From contig JAJDUZ010000028.1 of assembly GCA_022826385.1 (NCBI GenBank), forward strand, positions 1-64,000: a stretch of DNA of 64,000 nt, read 5' to 3'. How positions within the stretch are numbered: position 1 is the stretch's first letter; each line of letters begins with the position of its first letter. Below the pieces are notes generated by a model. The model made no database searches. It worked only from the letters and a program-made list of their open reading frames with translations, and was not told the origin of the DNA. A program made the translations under genes and the position numbers. The DNA is from Silicimonas sp. Its GTDB lineage: Bacteria; Pseudomonadota; Alphaproteobacteria; Rhodobacterales; Rhodobacteraceae. This document shows, piece after piece, positions 10,267 through 18,067 of the stretch.

Positions 10267-11589
10267 ATGCTCACCCGCGCTGACTTCCCCGAAGGGTTCC
10301 TCTTCGGGGCCGCAACCTCAAGCTATCAGATCGAGGGGCACGCCAAGGGCGGCGCCGGTCCCACCCATTGGGACAACTTCGCCGCAACACCCGGCAACGT
10401 CGTCCGGGCCGAGGACGGGGCGCTGGCCTGCGATCACTATAGCCGGTGGGAAGAAGACCTTGACCTGGTCGCCGGGTTGAATGCCGACGTCTATCGCTTC
10501 TCAACATCCTGGGCGCGGGTCATGCCCGAAGGACGCGGCGCGGTGAACGAAGACGGGCTGGACTTCTATGACCGGCTGGTCGACGGGCTTCTGGCGCGGG
10601 GCATCAAACCGGCCCTGACGCTTTATCATTGGGAACTGCCCTCGGCGCTTGCGGATCTGGGGGGCTGGCGGAACCGCGATATCGCGCAGTGGTTTGCCGA
10701 CTATACAAACGTGATTGCCGAGCGTCTGGGCGACCGTATCTGGTCCGCAGCCCCGATCAACGAACCGTGGTGCGTCGGCTGGCTCAGCCATTTCGTCGGC
10801 GCCCACGCGCCTGGCTTGCGCGACATCCGCGCCACGGCCCGGGCGATGCACCACATTCTGCTGGCACACGGCACGGCGACGCAGGCGATGCGGGCGGCGG
10901 GCATGTCCAACCTTGGCGCGGTTTGCAATCTTGAATGGGCCTCCCCGGCTGAGGACACGGATGACTGCCGGGCCGCCGCGGCGCGCTATGACGCGATCTA
11001 TAACCGGTTCTTCCTTGGCGGCATGTTCAAGGGTGAGTACCCCGAGCTTGTGCTAGAAGGCCTTGGCCCCCACCTGCCCGACCGCTGGCAAGACGACTTC
11101 GCAACCATCACGACCCCGGTCGACTGGTGTGGTCTCAACTACTACACCCGCACGCTGGTCTCGCCGTCGGATGGCCCATGGCCGCATTACCAGCAAACCA
11201 CCGGCGACCTGCCGAAGAACTCGATCGGGTGGGAAACCTATCCGCAGGGACTGCACGACTTCCTGATGCGCACCCACACCGAATTTACCGGCGATCTGCC
11301 GATTTACGTGACCGAGAACGGCATGGCGGCCAATGACGTGATGAACGCCGACGGAAGGGTCGAGGACAGTGACCGGGTTGCCTTCGTGTCGGATCACCTG
11401 AACGCCGTCCACGCCGCGATCGCTGGCGGAGCGCCCGTGCGCGGTTACTACCTCTGGTCGCTTCTTGACAACTATGAGTGGGCCTTCGGCTATGAAAAAC
11501 GCTTCGGAGCCGTCCATATCGACTTTGAGAGCTTGAAGCGGGTGCCGAAAACCTCTTATCACGCCCTCGCCGAAGCCTTTCGGAAGTAA
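10267..11589 (+). CDS. Beta-glucosidase, GH1 family
   Basis: A 440-aa retaining glycosidase of family GH1. The acid/base Glu166 is in INEP (family motif T-x-NEP) and the nucleophile Glu350 in VTENG. The N-terminal FLFGAATSSYQIEG and the C-terminal WSLLDNYEWAFGYEKRFG are typical. No signal peptide, so it acts on imported beta-glucosides. It is transcribed with aglR and glucokinase, with 3-bp gaps on either side, which extends the locus to beta-linked disaccharides. Confidence 0.93.
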   Translation: MLTRADFPEGFLFGAATSSYQIEGHAKGGAGPTHWDNFAATPGNVVRAEDGALACDHYSRWEEDLDLVAGLNADVYRFSTSWARVMPEGRGAVNEDGLDFYDRLVDGLLARGIKPALTLYHWELPSALADLGGWRNRDIAQWFADYTNVIAERLGDRIWSAAPINEPWCVGWLSHFVGAHAPGLRDIRATARAMHHILLAHGTATQAMRAAGMSNLGAVCNLEWASPAEDTDDCRAAAARYDAIYNRFFLGGMFKGEYPELVLEGLGPHLPDRWQDDFATITTPVDWCGLNYYTRTLVSPSDGPWPHYQQTTGDLPKNSIGWETYPQGLHDFLMRTHTEFTGDLPIYVTENGMAANDVMNADGRVEDSDRVAFVSDHLNAVHAAIAGGAPVRGYYLWSLLDNYEWAFGYEKRFGAVHIDFESLKRVPKTSYHALAEAFRK

Positions 11590-11592
11590 CCG

Positions 11593-12567
11593 ATGACGCA
11601 ATATCCGCCTGATACCCTGTCTCTTGTCGCCGATGTCGGCGGCACCAACACACGCGTGGCGCTGGCCAAGGACGGCGTCCTGCTGATGGAGACCGTTCGG
11701 AAATTTTCGAACAAGGACTTCGCTGGTCTTGCAGGTGTGCTCAGCGCTTATCTGGAGGCCGAACCGGTCGACTGCGCGGGGGCTGCCGTAGCCATCGCGG
11801 GCCCGGTGCGCGACGGGCGCGGCACGCTGACCAACCTCGACTGGTCCGCCGACCCCGAGATGCTGGCGCAGGTGACGCGGGCCGAAACCGTGGACGTTCT
11901 GAACGACCTGCAGGCGCAAGGTCATGCCATGGGCAAGATCGACGCCACCAACCTGAAGACCGTCATCGACGGGCCGCAAGTGGCCAATGGCACCCGCCTG
12001 GTGATCGGTGTGGGCACAGGCTTCAACGCGGCCGTTGTCTATGACACGCCGGGCGGTCGAATCGTGCCCCCTTCCGAGGCCGGGCACGCCAACATGCCGC
12101 TTCGGACCGAGGATGAATTGCGCCTGTGCAAGTTCGTCGAGACCAGTCACGGCTTTCCTGCCGTCGAAGATGTGCTGTCGGGGCGCGGGCTTGAACATAT
12201 CTACGCTTGGCTTCGAAGCGAATCGGGCGACCATGTCGAACACCGCGCCGCCGAAATCATGGGCTCGCTCGACAGCGATCCGACCGCCCGCGATGCGGTG
12301 CGCTGGTTTGTCCGCATCCTTGGAACGGTCGCCGGAAACCTGTCGCTGATCCACCTGCCATTCGGCGGCGTGTCCCTGATTGGCGGTGTATCCCGTGCCA
12401 TGCAGCCCTATTTCGACGAATATGGCTTCACATCCGCGTTTCGCGACAAAGGCCGCTTTGCCGGTTTCATGAACAATTTCCACGTCGACATCGTCGAAGA
12501 CGACTTCGCAGCCCTCTCGGGGCTTGCGTCGCACCTGCATGGTCTGATGCGCCGAACGGCCGGTTAA
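11593..12567 (+). CDS. glk: Glucokinase (ROK-unrelated Glk family)
   Basis: A 324-aa hexokinase of the bacterial glucokinase family. The ATP phosphate-binding loop is LVADVGGTNTRVAL near residue 10, a second glycine-rich motif is VIGVGTGFNAAVV, and EAGHANM follows with the conserved Glu and His of the glucose site. It phosphorylates glucose released by AglA and the GH1 enzyme. It is the last gene of the aglR arm, 3 bp after the GH1 gene. Confidence 0.9.
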   Translation: MTQYPPDTLSLVADVGGTNTRVALAKDGVLLMETVRKFSNKDFAGLAGVLSAYLEAEPVDCAGAAVAIAGPVRDGRGTLTNLDWSADPEMLAQVTRAETVDVLNDLQAQGHAMGKIDATNLKTVIDGPQVANGTRLVIGVGTGFNAAVVYDTPGGRIVPPSEAGHANMPLRTEDELRLCKFVETSHGFPAVEDVLSGRGLEHIYAWLRSESGDHVEHRAAEIMGSLDSDPTARDAVRWFVRILGTVAGNLSLIHLPFGGVSLIGGVSRAMQPYFDEYGFTSAFRDKGRFAGFMNNFHVDIVEDDFAALSGLASHLHGLMRRTAG

Positions 12568-12664
12568 GGCCGCTGCAAGTAACGCCATCTTAACGGCCCG
12601 CCCTTAAGCACCAAGACGTCCGGCGCTTGCCTGTCGGACGAATGCCAAGCTTCGAGGTGCAGGA

Positions 12665-12940
12665 ATGGTGACACAGGTGGCGCTCGCTCCAAAACTGGAC
12701 ACGGCCGCGTCGGCCGATTTGCGTAAGGCTCTGGTGGCGGCGAAGGACGATGACGTCGTACTCGACGCGTCTGCCGTCGAAATGGTAGGGGCCCTGTGTC
12801 TCGAACTCCTGATGTCTGCCGGGGTCCTCTGGCCCAAGGCCGGGCACACCATCTCGATCGAAAACACCTCTCCGCAAATGACAGACGACCTCGGACGGTT
12901 TGGTCTGACCCCCGACACGCTTTTGGAGTACGCGTCATGA
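12665..12940 (+). CDS. STAS-domain protein of the chemotaxis operon
   Basis: A 91-aa single STAS domain, the fold of anti-sigma-factor antagonists. The segment VVLDASAVEMVGALCLELLMSAG aligns with the SpoIIAA signature, but the phosphorylated Ser after the Asp-rich strand is replaced (V-G-A). Control by serine phosphorylation is therefore unlikely. The gene overlaps the following cheY by ATGA. Such proteins head che operons in several alphaproteobacteria, but their role is not settled. Confidence 0.8.
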   Translation: MVTQVALAPKLDTAASADLRKALVAAKDDDVVLDASAVEMVGALCLELLMSAGVLWPKAGHTISIENTSPQMTDDLGRFGLTPDTLLEYAS

Positions 12941-13302
12941 ACATTTCTGTCCTTGCTGTCGACGACAGCAGAACCATGCGCGACATGATTACTCTTGCGC
13001 TGACGTCGGAGGGCTTTGATGTCGAACTTGCAGAGGACGGCGAACACGGGCTGGAGGTGCTGGATGGCATCGCCCCGGACGTCATAATCACCGACATCAA
13101 CATGCCGCGCCTCGACGGCTTTGGTTTCATCGATGCCGTACGCGCACGTGACGACACCAAAACCACCCCGATCCTCGTGCTGACAACGGAAAGTTCAGCC
13201 GATCTGAAGACCCGCGCGCGCGATGCCGGTGCGACCGGCTGGATCGTGAAACCCTTCGCGCAAGACAAGCTTGTACGCGCGCTTCGCATGGTCACCGGCT
13301 AG
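12937..13302 (+). CDS. cheY: CheY-like response regulator (first copy)
   Basis: A 121-aa single receiver domain. Acidic pair Asp9-Asp10, phosphoacceptor Asp53 (ITDINMP), Thr of LTTESS and Lys of IVKPF are all present. The ATG at 12937 overlaps the STAS stop codon; a longer reading upstream is inside that gene. It probably receives phosphate from the CheA encoded next. Confidence 0.92.
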   Translation: MNISVLAVDDSRTMRDMITLALTSEGFDVELAEDGEHGLEVLDGIAPDVIITDINMPRLDGFGFIDAVRARDDTKTTPILVLTTESSADLKTRARDAGATGWIVKPFAQDKLVRALRMVTG

Positions 13303-13311
13303 GAGAACGAC

Positions 13312-15528
13312 GTGTCCGACCCAATGCAGGAAATCATGGCCTCGTTCTTCGTCGAATGCGAAGAATTGCACGAGGCCCTCATCGACGCCCTTCAGACCAT
13401 GGCCGACGGTGAACACGACAACGAAACGATCAATGTCGCGTTCCGTGCGGTGCATTCGATCAAAGGTGGCGCCGGCGCATTCGGACTTGAGGACCTTGTC
13501 GGGTTTTCGCACCAGTTTGAAACAGTGATGGACGCGTGCCGCTCCGGCGAGCTCGCCATTTCCGACGAGCTGGTGCAATTGTTCCTCCGCTGCGGCGATA
13601 TGCTGTCCGATCTCATTCGGTGCTCGCGCGATGGCGAACCCTGCGACACAGCGGCTTCGAATGCGTTGATTACGGAGCTCTCCGCTTTTGCCGGGGCCGA
13701 GGAGGCCGGAGGCGAGCCCGAGGAAGCGGTCGACTTCCAACCGATGACATTGAGTTTTGACGATCTGGACGACGCCCCGTCCGGCGGAGACGGCCTGCCT
13801 GATCTACCACCGCTCGACCCGTTGCCCCCGGAAGCGACGACCGAAGAGGCCACGCCATCCGGCAGCGCCTTGATCGTGAATTTCAAACCGGAACCGGAAC
13901 TCTACGAAAGTGGAAACGAACCGCTTTTCCTGCTGCGCTCCCTCGCAGACCTTGGGCACTGCGATATCAAGCTGAACTTCACGGCACCCGACAACCTGTC
14001 GGACTTGGACAAGCTGGGTGTGCGTCTCGGCTGGCAGGTTGCTGTGGAAACGGAATCTCCTCCCTCCGCCATCGATGAGATCTTCGAGTTTGCAACAGGT
14101 CTATGCCAACTTGATGTGTCAGCCCCCGAAAGCGAGGCAACCGCCAACACGGCCAACGAAGACGCACCAGAACCAGTCGCCGAAATCAGCGAAGTCCAGC
14201 CGCCCGCTCCTCTGGCCCCAGAACTGCCGACCCAACTGACCGAGTCTACCCCTGCAAAACCTGCCCCGGCGGCTGCCCCTGCACCTGCGGCGGCAGCACC
14301 TGCGGCCACGAAGACCACCGCAAAAGTGTCACCTACGGTGCGGGTTGATCTCGAACGGATTGAGCGGCTCGTGAATCTTGTCGGCGAACTGGTGATCAAC
14401 CAAGCCATGCTGTCGCAATCCATCGCCGAGGAGAGCATTCCGCCAAACTCACCTGTCGCGGCAGGCCTCGACGAATTCATGCAGCTTACGCGGAACATCC
14501 AGGAAAGCGTGATGATGATCCGCGCTCAGCCTGTGAAATCGCTGTTCCAACGCATGTCGCGCATCGTGCGCGAAGCATCTGCGGCCGTTGACAAGTCCGT
14601 TCGCCTCGTCACCGAGGGCGAAACCACCGAGATCGACAAGACCGCGATCGAATGTCTTGCGGACCCGCTGACGCACATGATCCGCAATGCGGTGGATCAC
14701 GGATTGGAACCAACGGAAACGCGGATTGCGAACGGAAAATCCAGACAGGGCGAAATAAGGCTGGCCGCCGCGCACAGGTCTGGCCGCGTGGTGATTGAGG
14801 TTTCAGACGACGGCGGCGGCATCAATCGGGAAAAAGTCCATTCGATTGCGCGAAAGAAGGGATTGGTGCCGGAAGACGCTTCACTCACCGATGGCGAGAT
14901 CGATCAGCTTCTTTTCCTGCCAGGCTTTTCGACGGCCGACGAGGTTTCGGCCTTGTCCGGACGCGGGGTCGGAATGGACGTCGTCAAGACACAGATAACG
15001 TCCCTGGGCGGCCGAATTGCGATCGAGTCCACTCCCGGTGTCGGAACGAAATTCAGCATCTCGCTGCCCCTGACACTGGCCGTCCTTGATGGCATGGTTG
15101 TGACCGTTGCCGGAGAGACGCTTGTTGTTCCTTTGAACTCCATTGTCGAAACGCTTTCCTTGACCGAAAGCGATCTCCGACCGGTTGGACCCAACCAGGT
15201 GGTGCTCTGCGTCCGCGAGAAGTTCGTACCGGTCCTGGATTTGGGCAAAGAACTTGGGTACCGCGATGCGCTTTCGATCGAAAAGGGAGCGATTGCGCTT
15301 CTGATCTCCCCCGAGGAGGGGGCTTTGGTCGCAATGCTTGTCGATACGATCGAGGACCAGCGTCAGGTCGTCATAAAAGGCATGCAGGAAAGTTACGGCC
15401 GCGTCCGCGGCGTGGCGGCCGCTACCATCCTCGGAGATGGCAAGATCGCACTGATCCTGGATGCAAGCGACATTGCACAAAGCGCTTCAGGCGTAAAATT
15501 CGACACGGCCCGAAAGGAGGCGTCCTGA
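13312..15528 (+). CDS. cheA: Chemotaxis histidine kinase CheA
   Basis: A 738-aa CheA. The HPt domain has phosphorylated His48 in AVHSIKGGAGAFG. A middle domain around residues 185-270 follows, then a long Pro/Ala-rich linker (about 275-340). The dimerisation helices (VRVDLERIERLVNLVGELVINQAML) precede the HATPase with N-box IRNAVDHGLE, G1 DDGGGIN and G2 GRGVGMDVVK, and a C-terminal CheW-like domain. Translation starts at GTG 13312 with AGGAGAA upstream. It is the central kinase of the operon. Confidence 0.95.
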   Translation: MSDPMQEIMASFFVECEELHEALIDALQTMADGEHDNETINVAFRAVHSIKGGAGAFGLEDLVGFSHQFETVMDACRSGELAISDELVQLFLRCGDMLSDLIRCSRDGEPCDTAASNALITELSAFAGAEEAGGEPEEAVDFQPMTLSFDDLDDAPSGGDGLPDLPPLDPLPPEATTEEATPSGSALIVNFKPEPELYESGNEPLFLLRSLADLGHCDIKLNFTAPDNLSDLDKLGVRLGWQVAVETESPPSAIDEIFEFATGLCQLDVSAPESEATANTANEDAPEPVAEISEVQPPAPLAPELPTQLTESTPAKPAPAAAPAPAAAAPAATKTTAKVSPTVRVDLERIERLVNLVGELVINQAMLSQSIAEESIPPNSPVAAGLDEFMQLTRNIQESVMMIRAQPVKSLFQRMSRIVREASAAVDKSVRLVTEGETTEIDKTAIECLADPLTHMIRNAVDHGLEPTETRIANGKSRQGEIRLAAAHRSGRVVIEVSDDGGGINREKVHSIARKKGLVPEDASLTDGEIDQLLFLPGFSTADEVSALSGRGVGMDVVKTQITSLGGRIAIESTPGVGTKFSISLPLTLAVLDGMVVTVAGETLVVPLNSIVETLSLTESDLRPVGPNQVVLCVREKFVPVLDLGKELGYRDALSIEKGAIALLISPEEGALVAMLVDTIEDQRQVVIKGMQESYGRVRGVAAATILGDGKIALILDASDIAQSASGVKFDTARKEAS

Positions 15529-15529
15529 G

Positions 15530-16018
15530 ATGACGCAGATAAGTGAAAGAGATCCGAACCCCGCGGACACGAACGGGCATGAACAAACCGAGTTCCTATC
15601 TTTCAGAATTGGCGAGAGCGAATACTCGGTCGAAATCATGTCGGTGCGCGAGATTCGCGGGTGGACCAAGACCACGTCTCTGCCTCACGCACCACGGTTC
15701 GTTCGCGGGGTCATCAACCTCAGGGGAACGGTATTGCCAGTCGTCGACCTTGCCATGCGTCTCGGCCTAGATGAAACGGAACCCGAGGACCGCAACGTCA
15801 TCATCGTTGTCGATGTCGGCTCCCGCGTTATGGGCCTCCGCGTCGATGCGGTCTCAGACATTCTGTCGTTTACCCGCGACCAGTTGCAGCCCCCTCCCGA
15901 TGTAGCGACATCCTCCAACGCGCCGTTCGTAAAAGCCCTGACAATTCTTGACGATCGCATGGTTCGACTGCTTGACCTCGAAGTGGTTCTCCCAACCGGA
16001 GAAGAGATCGCGGCATGA
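15530..16018 (+). CDS. cheW: Chemotaxis coupling protein CheW
   Basis: A 162-aa CheW domain protein (EFLSFRIGESEYSVEIMSVREI, then VRGVINLRGTVLPVVDL, the core coupling motifs). It would link receptors to CheA. Its ATG is one base after the cheA stop. The N-terminal 20 residues are a hydrophilic tail. Confidence 0.93.
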   Translation: MTQISERDPNPADTNGHEQTEFLSFRIGESEYSVEIMSVREIRGWTKTTSLPHAPRFVRGVINLRGTVLPVVDLAMRLGLDETEPEDRNVIIVVDVGSRVMGLRVDAVSDILSFTRDQLQPPPDVATSSNAPFVKALTILDDRMVRLLDLEVVLPTGEEIAA

Positions 16019-16848
16019 CGCAACCGCAGATCGGAATAACGTTGGGCGAAGCGGATTTTCGCAAGATCGTCGCGATTGCCGCGAGCGAAGCTGGACTCGC
16101 CATCCCTGAAGCCAAGAAATCGCTTGTCCAATCGCGTGTCGCGCGCAGGATACGGGCTCTTGGATTGAAGAATTGCGGTGACTACCTGAAGGCACTTGAT
16201 GCGGATCGATCAGAAACCCAAAACTTGATCTCTGTGCTGACAACCAATGTGTCCAATTTTTATCGGGAACAGCATCATTTCGATTGTGTTCGAGAGCTCT
16301 TCCTCGCCGGTGGAGGTTTGTCGAAACTCCGGTTCTGGTCTGCGGGCTGCTCAAACGGACAAGAGCCCTACACCTTGGCGATCGAGATCCTGAAGTCGAT
16401 TCCCGACGCTGACAAGAAAGACATCCTCGTTCTGGCGACCGACATTGATGGCAGCGTCCTCGAGAAAGCCTCGAAGGGGATTTACACCGAAGCCGAAATC
16501 GAAGGCGTATCGCCAGCAGACCGCAGCAAGTTCTTTACGCGCACGCCGACAAATGACTTCGAAGTGTGCCCTGCCTTGAAGCAGCTTGTCCGATTCAAAA
16601 TGCTGAATCTGAACGGTCCATCCTGGCCAATGCAGGGTCTGTTCGATGCAATCTTTTGCAGAAACGTCGTCATCTATTTCAACGATGAAACTCAGGCCCG
16701 GCTTTGGCCCAGGTTCCACGCGTTGCTGAAGCCTGGTGGCGTGCTGATGCTGGGTCACTCGGAGCGCTTGCATCCGCTTGAAGGCAGCGGCTTCGAAACC
16801 GCCGGCGTCACCACATATCGAAAAACAACAGAGGCGGGTCCAAACTAA
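16015..16848 (+). CDS. cheR: Chemoreceptor methyltransferase CheR
   Basis: A 277-aa protein with the N-terminal helical CheR domain and the C-terminal SAM-dependent methyltransferase. The SAM motif reads AGCSNGQEPYTLAIE (usual form GCSTGEEPYS) and the catalytic-site motif FCRNVVIYF is intact. It overlaps cheW by ATGA. The matching methylesterase cheB is not in the operon or the window. Confidence 0.92.
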   Translation: MTQPQIGITLGEADFRKIVAIAASEAGLAIPEAKKSLVQSRVARRIRALGLKNCGDYLKALDADRSETQNLISVLTTNVSNFYREQHHFDCVRELFLAGGGLSKLRFWSAGCSNGQEPYTLAIEILKSIPDADKKDILVLATDIDGSVLEKASKGIYTEAEIEGVSPADRSKFFTRTPTNDFEVCPALKQLVRFKMLNLNGPSWPMQGLFDAIFCRNVVIYFNDETQARLWPRFHALLKPGGVLMLGHSERLHPLEGSGFETAGVTTYRKTTEAGPN

Positions 16849-17234
16849 TGTCTTTACGGGAAAAGTTGCGCGTGATGGTGGTCGATGACATGTCGACAAG
16901 CCGGGGGCTTATCACGCAGGCCCTCGATGCGATCGGCATTCAGAACGTGGCGACCGCCGCCGATGGGCGCACGGCCCTGGCGTCGCTGCAGCAATCCCCT
17001 GTGCATCTGGTGATATCGGACTACAACATGCCGGAGATGGATGGACTGCATCTTCTGCATTACCTGCGGTCCGCGCCCGCCACGCAAAAGACCGGCTTTC
17101 TTTTGATCACAGGGCGCGCCGACCCGGCTGTCATCAACAAGGGGAAACAACTCGGCATGAACAATTTTCTGCCGAAACCGTTCCAGACCGCCGATCTGAA
17201 ATCCGCCATCGAAGCAATTGTCGGAAAGCTATGA
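16848..17234 (+). CDS. cheY: CheY-like response regulator (second copy)
   Basis: A 128-aa receiver domain with Asp13-Asp14, phosphoacceptor Asp58 (ISDYNMP), the Thr of LLITGRA and Lys of FLPKPF. This copy and the first are clearly different, suggesting one output protein and one phosphate sink or alternative target. It starts on the last base of cheR (TAATG). Confidence 0.92.
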   Translation: MSLREKLRVMVVDDMSTSRGLITQALDAIGIQNVATAADGRTALASLQQSPVHLVISDYNMPEMDGLHLLHYLRSAPATQKTGFLLITGRADPAVINKGKQLGMNNFLPKPFQTADLKSAIEAIVGKL

Positions 17235-17237
17235 AGA

Positions 17238-17606
17238 ATGGACAGTCCAGCGCTTCCTGACCAGGTCGGACCCGACGAAGTTGCCGGCGTTCTCACAAAT
17301 CTTGCCGACTTGTTGGCCGGATTTCATAAGAGTGATGTCGCGCTCCAGGACGCGCTTTCGACAGTGACGCATGCCAGCGGCGAAACCCCCAACATGTTTG
17401 AGTTGCAGCATGTTGATTTGCTGACGCAAGCCCATTTCGACATCGCTAAACTTCTTCCAGTCCTCGCGGCCTGCATTTGCGGCACCCCGACAGATCTAAA
17501 TACGTTGAGGAAAACATTGACGCTGCGAAGCCTGCAGGATTTGCTGATTGATTCAGACAGTTCGGACGATGACGGCTTGGAAGCGGGGGACCTTTCGCTG
17601 TTCTGA
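17238..17606 (+). CDS. Hypothetical protein closing the che operon
   Basis: A 122-aa acidic, mostly helical protein 3 bp after the second cheY. No family recognised. Residues 10-50 and 60-85 could form amphipathic helices, and the C-terminal tail is acidic (SDSSDDDGLEAGDLSLF). Its position at the end of a che operon lacking cheB and cheZ makes a CheY-binding or phosphatase-like role conceivable, but no catalytic motif such as the CheZ Gln-bearing helix was identified. Confidence 0.6.
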   Translation: MDSPALPDQVGPDEVAGVLTNLADLLAGFHKSDVALQDALSTVTHASGETPNMFELQHVDLLTQAHFDIAKLLPVLAACICGTPTDLNTLRKTLTLRSLQDLLIDSDSSDDDGLEAGDLSLF

Positions 17607-18067
17607 CCTTGGGCTGGATGGCTCACAAGCGAAAGGCGCTCCTATATGTATTTTCTCCGACAGTGTCTCTCGTGAACTTGATGGGTTGCGTGAAACTCAT
17701 CGTCAGAGCAAAGCGCGCTTGCGGCGTGAACCCGCAAGGTTCGGCTGGCGCGTGATGTTGCCGTCCGCACCCAAACACCATGGTCCCGAGGCCATGGTAC
17801 CCATCTTGTCGGCGTCCAGACCACGACCGATGATGCAACACGACTGACCTGCGCCTGCCGTCGAACAGCGCGGCCCAAACCGACGCCCATTAACCAAATA
17901 AAGGTCCGAAAGACCACCGGACCCCGCCCGATATCGCGGGTCACACCGCGATCGCTGCCGTGCATCATATGCTGTCCGCGGCTGGGTCGCGCAGTAACCA
18001 CGGAAAGAACACGCCACGCAGGCGAGGTATGTGAACGGCCTGCCCTACCGAGCCTCAACCGGGCACG
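17607..18067. other. 461-bp convergent intergenic region with stem-loops, no gene
   Basis: Lies between the ends of the che operon (plus) and the FAD/GcvT dehydrogenase gene (minus). No reading frame resembles a known protein. Perfect short stems are visible: CTTGCGG/CCGCAAG (17718-17738), GGTCCG/CGGACC (17903-17923) and ATCGCGG/CCGCGAT (17933-17952). These may act as bidirectional terminators or belong to a small RNA. Nothing decides between these. Confidence 0.4.

Noticed and set aside
11053-12588. 511-aa minus-strand frame opposite the GH1 and glucokinase genes
   Set aside because: Antisense to two complete enzymes with intact catalytic motifs; no ribosome site or recognisable domain.
13312-17606. 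Flagellar locus
   Set aside because: No flagellar structural or regulatory gene is present near the che genes in this window.
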